From positions 1 to 48,411 of the forward strand of contig JAUNLQ010000009.1 in the NCBI GenBank assembly GCA_030532225.1: a stretch of 48,411 bases of DNA, in the 5' to 3' direction. The notes below the pieces were generated by a model that saw only the letters and a list, made by a program, of their open reading frames with translations, did no database searches and had not been told where the DNA came from. Position 1 is the first letter of the stretch, and every line of letters starts with the position of its first letter. Shown piece after piece: positions 20,495 to 27,618 of this stretch. Both the position numbers and the translations under genes were made by a program. Source of the stretch: Bacillota bacterium (GTDB lineage Bacteria > Bacillota > Clostridia > Tissierellales > Peptoniphilaceae).

Positions 20495-21532
20495 TTAATT
20501 CTTGTGATCTTCTGCGTAATTTTGGCAGGCTTCTACAACATAGTTTAGTCTACTATCGTCAAAATTAGTTGGAACTGTACAATCAGCTCCAAGCATAACT
20601 CCAACTTGGCCTACATCGTCTAGAATTTTATAAACTTCTGCTTTAATTTCTTCCTTGGTCCCCTTGGCAATTAGACCATTTTGTTCAAAGCCACCAAATA
20701 CAGGAGCCCCTGCAAAAAATTCCTTGCCTTCTTTAAGGGACACTCCTTCTGCATGAACAGCCCAATTATAGGCAGCTGCCTTATAATCCTTAAAGGTTTC
20801 AAGGTCATTGGCCTTGTTTCTGTAACCACAAATATGAAGCAAATTCATCTTGCTCAAGTTATTGGCCTGGTCTAAGATTAACTTGTCTCCTGGGGTGAAA
20901 ACTTCCCTATAATATTCTTTGTCAAAAAAGTTGTTTTGGTTATTTACACTAAAATAAATTCCATCAATGGCTGCTTCTTTGAAAAGTCTTTCATTTAGTT
21001 GAACAACATCTTCAGACACTCTCCTTACCAAATCTTTTAAGTCGTCTTTTTGTTCTGCTGCAATTTTTAAAATCTTGCTTTCAAAAAACTTACTTCCAGC
21101 CATTAAATTTCCAATGTTTGCAAAACTTGACCTAATAATATAAGCAGGCCCAAAACTTGTAAAAAACACTGGTGCATCAGAATCCTTGTAGATTTCTTTT
21201 ACTCTCTTTGCAAGTTCTATAGTCTTGTCTGCCCAAAGAGAATCTGGACCTTGAGGCCTAATATTTTTTAGGTCAAAATCATTTTTTGCCTGGGAAAAAT
21301 CCAGAGGCATAATCATTATTGAGTCATTCATAACCTTTATTAGATCTGGGTCGAATTTCATTTTTGTTGACTTGTGGCCTTCTATATTTTCCTCGAAAAT
21401 TTTTTCATTTTTTAGGCCTTGATTCATATTATAAAGCATCATTGAATTGAGATAATGGTGATAAAAAGCCACAGGAACCCTGTCAACTTCTTTATTATCT
21501 AAAAAATTCATAAACCTTTGTCTTTTGTCCAT
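20495..21532 (-). CDS. Uroporphyrinogen decarboxylase (URO-D) family protein
   Basis: 345 aa. Starts MDKRQRFMNFLDNKEVDRVPV, the usual opening of URO-D-superfamily proteins. LLHICGYRN near the middle and the late VMLGADCTVP segment fit the barrel. In anaerobes most such stand-alone members are corrinoid-linked methyltransferases (MtaA/CmuA/MtbA-like) and not haem enzymes. No corrinoid protein is adjacent, so the reaction is not assigned. AAGGAAG site upstream. Confidence 0.8.
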   Translation of the reverse strand: MDKRQRFMNFLDNKEVDRVPVAFYHHYLNSMMLYNMNQGLKNEKIFEENIEGHKSTKMKFDPDLIKVMNDSIMIMPLDFSQAKNDFDLKNIRPQGPDSLWADKTIELAKRVKEIYKDSDAPVFFTSFGPAYIIRSSFANIGNLMAGSKFFESKILKIAAEQKDDLKDLVRRVSEDVVQLNERLFKEAAIDGIYFSVNNQNNFFDKEYYREVFTPGDKLILDQANNLSKMNLLHICGYRNKANDLETFKDYKAAAYNWAVHAEGVSLKEGKEFFAGAPVFGGFEQNGLIAKGTKEEIKAEVYKILDDVGQVGVMLGADCTVPTNFDDSRLNYVVEACQNYAEDHKN

Positions 21533-21593
21533 TACTTACTTCCTTTAATTTTAAAATTTTTTATTTGTTCTTATATACTTTTTGCTAAGATTT

Positions 21594-22088
21594 TTAGGCC
21601 CAAGGGTCCTCATCTACAGGTAGACGAATGTCTGACAAACAATGAAGTTCTACTAAAAACCATTGACCTGTAGAAGGTTTTTCCCTAAGCTGAATTGGCC
21701 TTGGACTATCTGCTCCTCCACTACTTACATAAAGGTTGGCCCAGTTTTCATTTGTAAAGGAATTTGCATTATCTCCTACCGAAAGCCTTAGAGGAAGAGA
21801 TGGCTGATAATTATTTTCTGGCTTTGCGCCTTGAAAAAAAGATCTAATCTTGTACTGCTTGCCTCTTAGACGATCTTGCAAAAACTGTTTTTCCATAGTA
21901 TTCAATCCACCAGGTCCCTTTAGAAACTCAAGCATTTCAAAAGCAGCTTCCTTGTCCTTGTCAAAATTATATAAGGCCAATAAACTTAAGGCTGCTGTTT
22001 TGTAAGGTGAATCCAAAGATGCTTCAGCTAGACCTTTTAGCTCTTGTAAATTTTCTGGCACTTTCTCAAAAACAAATAATTTTTCCAT
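21594..22088 (-). CDS. Conserved hypothetical protein
   Basis: 164 aa, not firmly recognised. The first half is helical (LKGLAEASLDSPYKTAALSLLALYNF). The second half is beta-rich and ends in WFLVELHCLSDIRLPVDEDPWA, a conserved-looking tail. No signal peptide, membrane segment or catalytic motif is visible. AAGGAGG lies before the ATG. It sits between an aldehyde dehydrogenase and a URO-D gene on the same strand, with gaps of about 60-70 bp, so cotranscription is possible. Confidence 0.6.
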   Translation of the reverse strand: MEKLFVFEKVPENLQELKGLAEASLDSPYKTAALSLLALYNFDKDKEAAFEMLEFLKGPGGLNTMEKQFLQDRLRGKQYKIRSFFQGAKPENNYQPSLPLRLSVGDNANSFTNENWANLYVSSGGADSPRPIQLREKPSTGQWFLVELHCLSDIRLPVDEDPWA

Positions 22089-22157
22089 ACTTCCTCCTTG
22101 TTTTTTACTATAAAAATATTTTTACTTTAAACTAACAATGAAAAAATTAAATCTTTC

Positions 22158-23525
22158 CTAATCTCTCTTATACAACCACTTTAAAAGCTTGACTTTCTTT
22201 TCATCAAAAGGCTTGTACCTAAAAGGCAGATCAATAAGCCTGGAGCTTTTTACAATAGCCTTTTGGTGACTAAAAGTATTAAAACCATATTGGCCATGAT
22301 AATGTCCCATGCCACTATAGCCTACACCGCCAAAAGGCAGCTTGTGGTTAGAAATATGCATAACAACATCATTAATACAGCCACCACCGAAAGAAAGGGA
22401 ACTGATTAACTTGTCTTCATTTTCCGAAATTTTTGTAAACAAGTAGCAAGCAAGGGGTTTTTCTTTTTGTCTAAGTTCATCAATAACCTGGTCAAAGTCC
22501 TTAAATTCTATAATAGGTAACAAAGGCCCAAAAATTTCCTCTTTCATAATTTCCTTAGAAAAATCTGAATCAGGAAAAATTGTCGGTTCAATTTTGTTAG
22601 TAAGTCCATCTACCCTGCCACCTATGACCTTGTCTTCAGTCTCAATAAGCCTTGCCAGCCTATCAAAATGTTTTTTATTTACAATCTTAGGATAAGTTTC
22701 ATCCTCCATCTGATAATTTTTTTCGATCTCTTTTCTCAGTTCTATAATAAAGTCATCCTTGACCCTCTGGTCAACCAAAACATAATCAATGGAAATACAA
22801 GTTTGGCCAGCGTTTAGAAATTTCCCCCAGGCAATTCTCTTTGCAGCCAAAGAAAGATCTGCACTTTGGTCTATAATACAAGGGCTCTTGCCTCCTAGCT
22901 CCAAGGTGACAGGAATCAAATTCTTACTTGCAACTTCCATAACCTTTTTGCCAACTCTTGGACTACCTGTAAAAAGTATATAGTCGTATTTTTGATTGAG
23001 GATTTGGTCATAATCAGTGCCTGGCTCAATGCAATAAATATATTCTTGGTTAAAAGTTTGGTCCATAATTTCCTTAATTAGCTGGGTAGAAAAAGGACTT
23101 GAACCTGAGCCCTTTATTATGACACAATTCCCTGCCCCTATGGCTGCAACTAAAGGAGCTAAAGTTAAATGAAAGGGATAGTTCCAAGGAGCCATAATCA
23201 AAACACTACCATAAGGCTCACTGTAAACATAATTTCTAGCAGGAAAAGAAGCAAGGTCCTGGCCTACTCTTTTAGCCTTGGCCCATTTATGAAGATTTTT
23301 TAAGGCAGAGTTTATTTCACTATAGATAATGGCAATTTCTGACATATAACTTTCACTTCTTGATTTGCCAAGGTCTTTGTACAAGGCTTCCATAATCTTG
23401 TCTTCGTTGTCCATTATGGCCTTTCGCAACTTTTTTAAGGCCTCTTTCCTAAAGGCAATAGACTTGGTCTTATCTTTTTTAAAAAATTCTTTTTGTTTAT
23501 TTAAAACACTTTCAATTTGTGTCAT
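22158..23525 (-). CDS. Aldehyde dehydrogenase (class 3-like)
   Basis: 455 aa, the shorter class-3 length. Oxidises aldehydes with NAD(P)+. MAPWNYPFHLTLAPL, FTGSPRVGK, the general-base region VTLELGGKSPC and the nucleophile region GQTCISIDY are all present in order. The N-terminal helix resembles YwdH/AldH3-type bacterial enzymes. The C-terminus (RYKPFDEKKVKLLKWLY) is typical of this class, some of which are membrane-associated. Confidence 0.93.
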   Translation of the reverse strand: MTQIESVLNKQKEFFKKDKTKSIAFRKEALKKLRKAIMDNEDKIMEALYKDLGKSRSESYMSEIAIIYSEINSALKNLHKWAKAKRVGQDLASFPARNYVYSEPYGSVLIMAPWNYPFHLTLAPLVAAIGAGNCVIIKGSGSSPFSTQLIKEIMDQTFNQEYIYCIEPGTDYDQILNQKYDYILFTGSPRVGKKVMEVASKNLIPVTLELGGKSPCIIDQSADLSLAAKRIAWGKFLNAGQTCISIDYVLVDQRVKDDFIIELRKEIEKNYQMEDETYPKIVNKKHFDRLARLIETEDKVIGGRVDGLTNKIEPTIFPDSDFSKEIMKEEIFGPLLPIIEFKDFDQVIDELRQKEKPLACYLFTKISENEDKLISSLSFGGGCINDVVMHISNHKLPFGGVGYSGMGHYHGQYGFNTFSHQKAIVKSSRLIDLPFRYKPFDEKKVKLLKWLYKRD

Positions 23526-23708
23526 TGATTTTATACCTCGATTTTTCTATAAATTTGTAAGCTTGGATTGGCTAGAATAAATTTGTAAATCTTATAAGTA
23601 TCTTATACCCTCAATAAGATTATTTTATTAATCTTATCTTTATTGTTATCATTTTATTTCCTACTTATATTTTATCACTATTATCTAGCTTACTAAAGGA
23701 AAAACATA

Positions 23709-23733
23709 TAAAAAAGAGAGTGACTGTTCACTC
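23709..23733 (-). terminator. Intrinsic terminator after the TasA/SipW-like operon
   Basis: Minus strand GAGTGA-ACAG-TCACTC followed by TCTTTTTTAT. Confidence 0.8.
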
Positions 23734-23746
23734 CCTTTCCTTATCC

Positions 23747-25393
23747 TTATGGATTTGTTGTTTCATTACTTTCTTGAAATTCAAATTCATTAAGTATTTT
23801 ATTAAGTTGATTGATAATTTGTTGCAGACCCTCTAAGTTAGGATTTTCTTCTGTAAGTAAATTTCTAGCCTGACCTATTAATGCTTTATGTTCTTCTAAG
23901 AAGTTTCCATACTTTCTTTCTAGATTTGTAAGTAAATTTTTTAATTCTGCTTTTTTTACGTTTACTTGTTCAGAGTCATTTGTCTTATCAGTTTGATCAG
24001 CTTGATCTTGATCTTCAGCTTCCTCTTCTTCTATACTTGAGTTTGACTCGCCTGTAGGATCTTCTTGAGGATTTTCTTCAGAATCTTCTTCTAAGTTTTC
24101 TTCTGGATTTTCCCCTTCTTCTAAATTTGAATCTGGATTATAATTAGTATCTTCTATGTTTTCTTCTGGCTCTTCTTCCAAATCTTCTTCAGAATCTTCT
24201 TCCTGGTCAATATTTTCTGAATCAACATTTTCTTCTTCTACACTATCAGCTGGACTATCAGTAGAATCTTCTCCTTCTTCAAGGCCGTCTTGGTCAGAAT
24301 TTTCTAAATCATTACCTGCAGTTTCATCTTGCTCTTCAGGTTCTTCTTTTTCTTCTTCAGAATTTTCTTCCAGCTTAGAATCATCTGGAAGACTTTCATC
24401 TTCTAAAGGCTGGTCAGAAACTTCTTCTTTCTCTTCTTCAGAACTATCATCAGGAAACCATTGATCCTCTTCCCATGACCAATTAGGTCCAAAAATTTCT
24501 TCCCAGTATCCTAGGTCTGGTATATCTTCTAATAAATCATCTTTCGTATCATTTATTTCATCTTCAAGGGACTGGCTTTGTTCTAAGTAGTCATCTAAAG
24601 ATTTAAATTCATTTTCCAGAGAATTTCCCAAAACATTATCTTCAGGTCTAAAATCCTTATCCATTTCAAAATCCATTAGACTTTCTGTTTCTAGTGTTTC
24701 AGAATTTACAGACAATTGGGCATTTTCATCTAATTCTTCCCAATATTCTGCAGACTTATCAGGATGTTCTTCTACACTAAAATTTTTAATACATATATAT
24801 TGTTTAAATTTATTTTGTGTTGCTTTAGAATAAGAAACTATATCCCCTTCCATATATACCTTAGTTCTAACCCAAACATTACTAGGTGCATATGGGGCAT
24901 ACTCCCAGGAACCGCTACCTGGAGTCTTCTCACTTAGTGTATTAGGTTTATGTGGGTTTAATGAAACGTACTTATAAATATATCCATTAAACCATACATA
25001 ATCGCCATAGGAATAACGATGATACCACCTATAATGTATGGTATCTTCAGCCCAAACCATTGGTTTAGTCCAATCTTTATTAGGCCTTTCAAAATCAATT
25101 TTTTCACCTTGTTCAATTTCTATAAGTATCTCATATAAGATTCCATCTGGTCCTAGAACAACAGAACCTTTATCATAAGGTTTTCCAGGTACATAATTTT
25201 CTCCTGGAGTTACATCAGTTGAATCTCCCTCATCGAAATCATCTACTTCTCTATACCAACGTCCAATTCTAATAGCAAAGTCTTTAGATTTAACTGGTTG
25301 AGGGTTAGAATAATTAGACCAATATCCAAAAGCTGATGGCAAACTAAGCAAGAAAATTATAAATAAAACTACTAAAATCTTATTTTTTTTCAT
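23747..25393 (-). CDS. Acidic surface protein with CBM5/12-like modules
   Basis: 548 aa, last gene of the TasA-like/SipW-like operon; its start overlaps the signal peptidase gene by 14 bp. A signal-type N-terminus (MKKNKILVVLFIIFLLSLPSAFGYW) is followed by KSKDFAIRIG, which resembles the region just after the cleavage site in SipW-type substrates. Residues about 60-230 contain three aromatic-rich units (for example YSYGDYVWFNGYIYKYV and MEGDIVSYS..YICIKN..HPDKS), similar to chitin-binding CBM5/12 modules. Residues about 290-490 are a Glu/Asp/Ser repeat-like stalk, and the last 70 form a helix. No LPXTG motif is seen. Role in matrix or surface adhesion is inferred. Confidence 0.7.
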   Translation of the reverse strand: MKKNKILVVLFIIFLLSLPSAFGYWSNYSNPQPVKSKDFAIRIGRWYREVDDFDEGDSTDVTPGENYVPGKPYDKGSVVLGPDGILYEILIEIEQGEKIDFERPNKDWTKPMVWAEDTIHYRWYHRYSYGDYVWFNGYIYKYVSLNPHKPNTLSEKTPGSGSWEYAPYAPSNVWVRTKVYMEGDIVSYSKATQNKFKQYICIKNFSVEEHPDKSAEYWEELDENAQLSVNSETLETESLMDFEMDKDFRPEDNVLGNSLENEFKSLDDYLEQSQSLEDEINDTKDDLLEDIPDLGYWEEIFGPNWSWEEDQWFPDDSSEEEKEEVSDQPLEDESLPDDSKLEENSEEEKEEPEEQDETAGNDLENSDQDGLEEGEDSTDSPADSVEEENVDSENIDQEEDSEEDLEEEPEENIEDTNYNPDSNLEEGENPEENLEEDSEENPQEDPTGESNSSIEEEEAEDQDQADQTDKTNDSEQVNVKKAELKNLLTNLERKYGNFLEEHKALIGQARNLLTEENPNLEGLQQIINQLNKILNEFEFQESNETTNP

Positions 25394-25892
25394 AATATTT
25401 TGTCACCATCTTTCTTATTAGGAAAACTGTAACTATAACTATGAGTGCAAACATGCCCTGGATTGAACGGAGAAACATTGCCAACAAGCCTAACTTAGGA
25501 ATCTTAAATAGACTTTTCCCCTTAATATTTTCTTCTTCCAAAGACCAATAATCCCAGTCTGAGGAAAGCTTGGCCTGGGCATTTTTGCTTCTAAAAATCA
25601 AGTTTCCCTGGTCATCTTCTTTAATATCAGCCAGGTAGTGGATAATATTTCTATTATCCCAATTAAAGGAAATAATATCTCCAACTTCCAAATCTTTTGG
25701 ATCTACCTGCCTAATAACAACAATGTCTCCAATTTCAATAACTGGAGACATGCTATCACTTACTATAATAAAGGGTCTGAATTTAAAAATATCCATAGCC
25801 TTTTCAGGAAAATATAAATTTAAGCCAATGAATAGGACAAAAACTATATTAAAGACTAAAAAAGCATACCTAAATATAGTGGTTCTTTTCAT
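25380..25892 (-). CDS. sipW: SipW-type (ER-type) signal peptidase I
   Basis: 170 aa. FIIVSDSMSPVIEIGD carries the catalytic serine (Ser47). The usual lysine is replaced by histidine in NIIHYLADI (His85), the Ser/His pair of SipW/ER-type enzymes. An N-terminal and a C-terminal membrane helix are visible. It sits between two likely substrates, with a TAATG overlap to the upstream gene, which suggests a dedicated processing enzyme as in tasA-sipW loci. Confidence 0.9.
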   Translation of the reverse strand: MKRTTIFRYAFLVFNIVFVLFIGLNLYFPEKAMDIFKFRPFIIVSDSMSPVIEIGDIVVIRQVDPKDLEVGDIISFNWDNRNIIHYLADIKEDDQGNLIFRSKNAQAKLSSDWDYWSLEEENIKGKSLFKIPKLGLLAMFLRSIQGMFALIVIVTVFLIRKMVTKYYEKK

Positions 25893-26479
25893 TATTCGTT
25901 CTTGGTAACACTAACTGTTACATCAAAAGATATTTGCGCACCTTTTATCACATCATAAGCATCCTGAGTATCTGGCTCTTTCATTGTAACAGTTACTGGA
26001 ACCTTTACAGTGTCCCCATTAAGGCTAATATCTGGAATTTGTCCAAAATTAACTTTTATTAATTCTGTTGACCCATTTTCACCTACTTTAACAGCTCCAG
26101 CTTCAGCTTTTATAGTACCAGTAACTCCAGAAGTTTGGTCTTTATCATTTTCATTTTGGTTGGTATCAGACGATTCTTTCCATTCCACTGGAATGTTAAA
26201 AGTATAGCTTTCAGTATTCTCCGCTGCTCCACCAACACTTTGGTCAACTCTATCTGCTGGAACTAAGTTTTTACCACTAGCATCTGCTATTTCTGACAAA
26301 TTAATTACAGTAGAAACAGCTTGTCCTTGACCTACTGACAAAGTAGTATTTTCTACTTTTTTGTCTTCAGGGCCATTAATAATTCCTCCCCACCAAGCAT
26401 AGCCTAGTGAACCAATAAGTAAGGCTGCTACTAAATAAATTGGTATAAGTACTTTCTTTGAATTGTTAAATTTTCCCAT
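25892..26479 (-). CDS. TasA/camelysin-like SipW-dependent surface protein
   Basis: 195 aa from the ATG at 26479 (GGAGG about 10 bp upstream; the longer frame has no site). After a hydrophobic helix (about 12-31) comes GSLGYAWWGGIING and then KKVENTTLSVGQG, the layout of SipW-dependent precursors. The remainder is beta-rich (NIPVEWKE, VKVPVTVTMKEPD, ISFDVTVSVTKNE), fitting the TasA/camelysin beta-sandwich. Classification rests on this pattern plus the adjacent SipW-type peptidase; fibre formation is not shown by sequence. Confidence 0.75.
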   Translation of the reverse strand: MGKFNNSKKVLIPIYLVAALLIGSLGYAWWGGIINGPEDKKVENTTLSVGQGQAVSTVINLSEIADASGKNLVPADRVDQSVGGAAENTESYTFNIPVEWKESSDTNQNENDKDQTSGVTGTIKAEAGAVKVGENGSTELIKVNFGQIPDISLNGDTVKVPVTVTMKEPDTQDAYDVIKGAQISFDVTVSVTKNE

Positions 26480-26608
26480 ATGATATCTGCCTCCTATATT
26501 TTCTTTTCCATATCTATCCAATTTTCATTATTTAAAAATCTTTAAATAAATTAAATCCTTACAAAAAAAGTATATTTTAAAAGCATTTCTCCCCTTTTCT
26601 TATAAAGT

Positions 26609-26637
26609 ATTATATAATTTTAATTAATTTTTGTCAA
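26609..26637 (-). promoter_or_regulatory. Consensus promoter of the TasA/SipW-like operon
   Basis: Minus strand TTGACA, 17 bp, TATAAT: a perfect sigma-A consensus with AT-rich surroundings. It leaves a 5' leader of about 120 nt. Confidence 0.8.
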
Positions 26638-26932
26638 TCTTTTTATAAAAAATTATCAACTAATTTAAAATTTTATAAATCTTTTTTTGACCTTTCTTGT
26701 AAAAACAAAGGAAAACTCAGATTCTCTCTTTATAATAAATTTGTTAAAGAGTGAAAAATGTATTTGCTAAGTTTTTGTTTAACTCCTTTGTTAGAAATTT
26801 TTTTATATTTATAAAATATTTTTTATTTTAATTTCGCTTTTTATAATTTATTTAAAATCTATCTCTAAAGATTTTATTAAGAATATTGGCAAAGCTTTGT
26901 TATTATAATATAAAATTTTAAAAAAAGAAAGC

Positions 26933-26961
26933 AAAAAAATAAAAGGCACCAAACTGGCGCC
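26933..26961 (-). terminator. Intrinsic terminator
   Basis: Minus strand GGCGCC-AGTTT-GGTGCC (one G-U pair) followed by TTTTATTTTTTT; ends the gene at 26975-27499. Confidence 0.8.
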
Positions 26962-26974
26962 AATTTATCTTTGT

Positions 26975-27499
26975 TTATAAAATTTCTCTAACCCTATTTT
27001 CAATATATTCTTTAAAATCTTGACCTTCAATTTTCATCTCTCCTGTTATAAAGTCAGGAATTATTTTAAAAAAGTTTATTGTAATTTTGTTTTCGTCTAC
27101 ATAATAAGTATCAAAGTGACCAAGGCCAAAGGCGACAACAACTTCATTGTACTTACTTTGTCCTTGGAATTCAGTCTTTAAATTATCTAAGTTCAGCTGC
27201 TTAACAGGTTGCAAAGTTTCTCTCATTAGGCCCAAATCTTCTGTCATCCTCATGTTTTCGCTCCAGAACCTTGATTCTGCCTTTGTAGAACCATTTAATA
27301 ATTCTCTGTTTACTAGAGCTGAAAGAGCTTTTCTAACAGACTCAGGACTAAAGTCCTCATTATAAAATGGTTTCATGTCTTCTTTGTTTGCAACTTCTAC
27401 CATATAAGCATCTGCCACTTTTTCCTTGGCTCTAACTGATTCCCAAAAGAATGCCATCATTTCAATTACGTCAAATGATACTTTAATATTTTCTAACAT
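26975..27499 (-). CDS. Conserved hypothetical protein
   Basis: 174 aa, not recognised. Cytosolic, no signal or membrane segment. The N-terminal half is helical (IKVSFDVIEMMAFFWESV) with SPESVRKALSALVNRELLNG, a pattern that could be a winged-helix or helical bundle. The C-terminal half (VVVAFGLGHFDTYYVDENKITINFFKIIPDFITGEM) is beta-rich. It has AAGGAAGG before the ATG and an own terminator. A long hairpin separates it from the upstream phosphoesterase gene. Confidence 0.65.
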   Translation of the reverse strand: MLENIKVSFDVIEMMAFFWESVRAKEKVADAYMVEVANKEDMKPFYNEDFSPESVRKALSALVNRELLNGSTKAESRFWSENMRMTEDLGLMRETLQPVKQLNLDNLKTEFQGQSKYNEVVVAFGLGHFDTYYVDENKITINFFKIIPDFITGEMKIEGQDFKEYIENRVREIL

Positions 27500-27530
27500 T
27501 TTCTACCTTCCTTTGTAAAGTTAATGTATT

Positions 27531-27571
27531 GGGGAATATTTTAGTAGACCTTAAAAGTCCTAATATTCCCC
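27531..27571. repeat. Perfect 10-bp inverted repeat (hairpin)
   Basis: GGGGAATATT and AATATTCCCC separated by 21 bp. No T tract follows on either strand, so it is not a standard intrinsic terminator. It lies between two minus-strand genes. Confidence 0.7.
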
Positions 27572-27618
27572 TGCAGTTAATTATTATACAACTTTTATAG
27601 GAAATTTAGAAATATATT

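Larger units (their letters stand above)
26522..26974. other. AT-rich intergenic region
   Basis: About 450 bp, strongly AT-rich, with no credible ORF. It contains the promoter of the TasA-like operon (26609-26637) and the terminator of the gene at 26975. Nothing else recognisable is seen. Confidence 0.7.

Noticed and set aside
24156..24464. Serine-rich plus-strand frame opposite the acidic surface protein
   Set aside because: It is the mirror of the Glu/Asp repeat codons (GAA/GAG read as TTC/CTC-related serine codons), not a gene.
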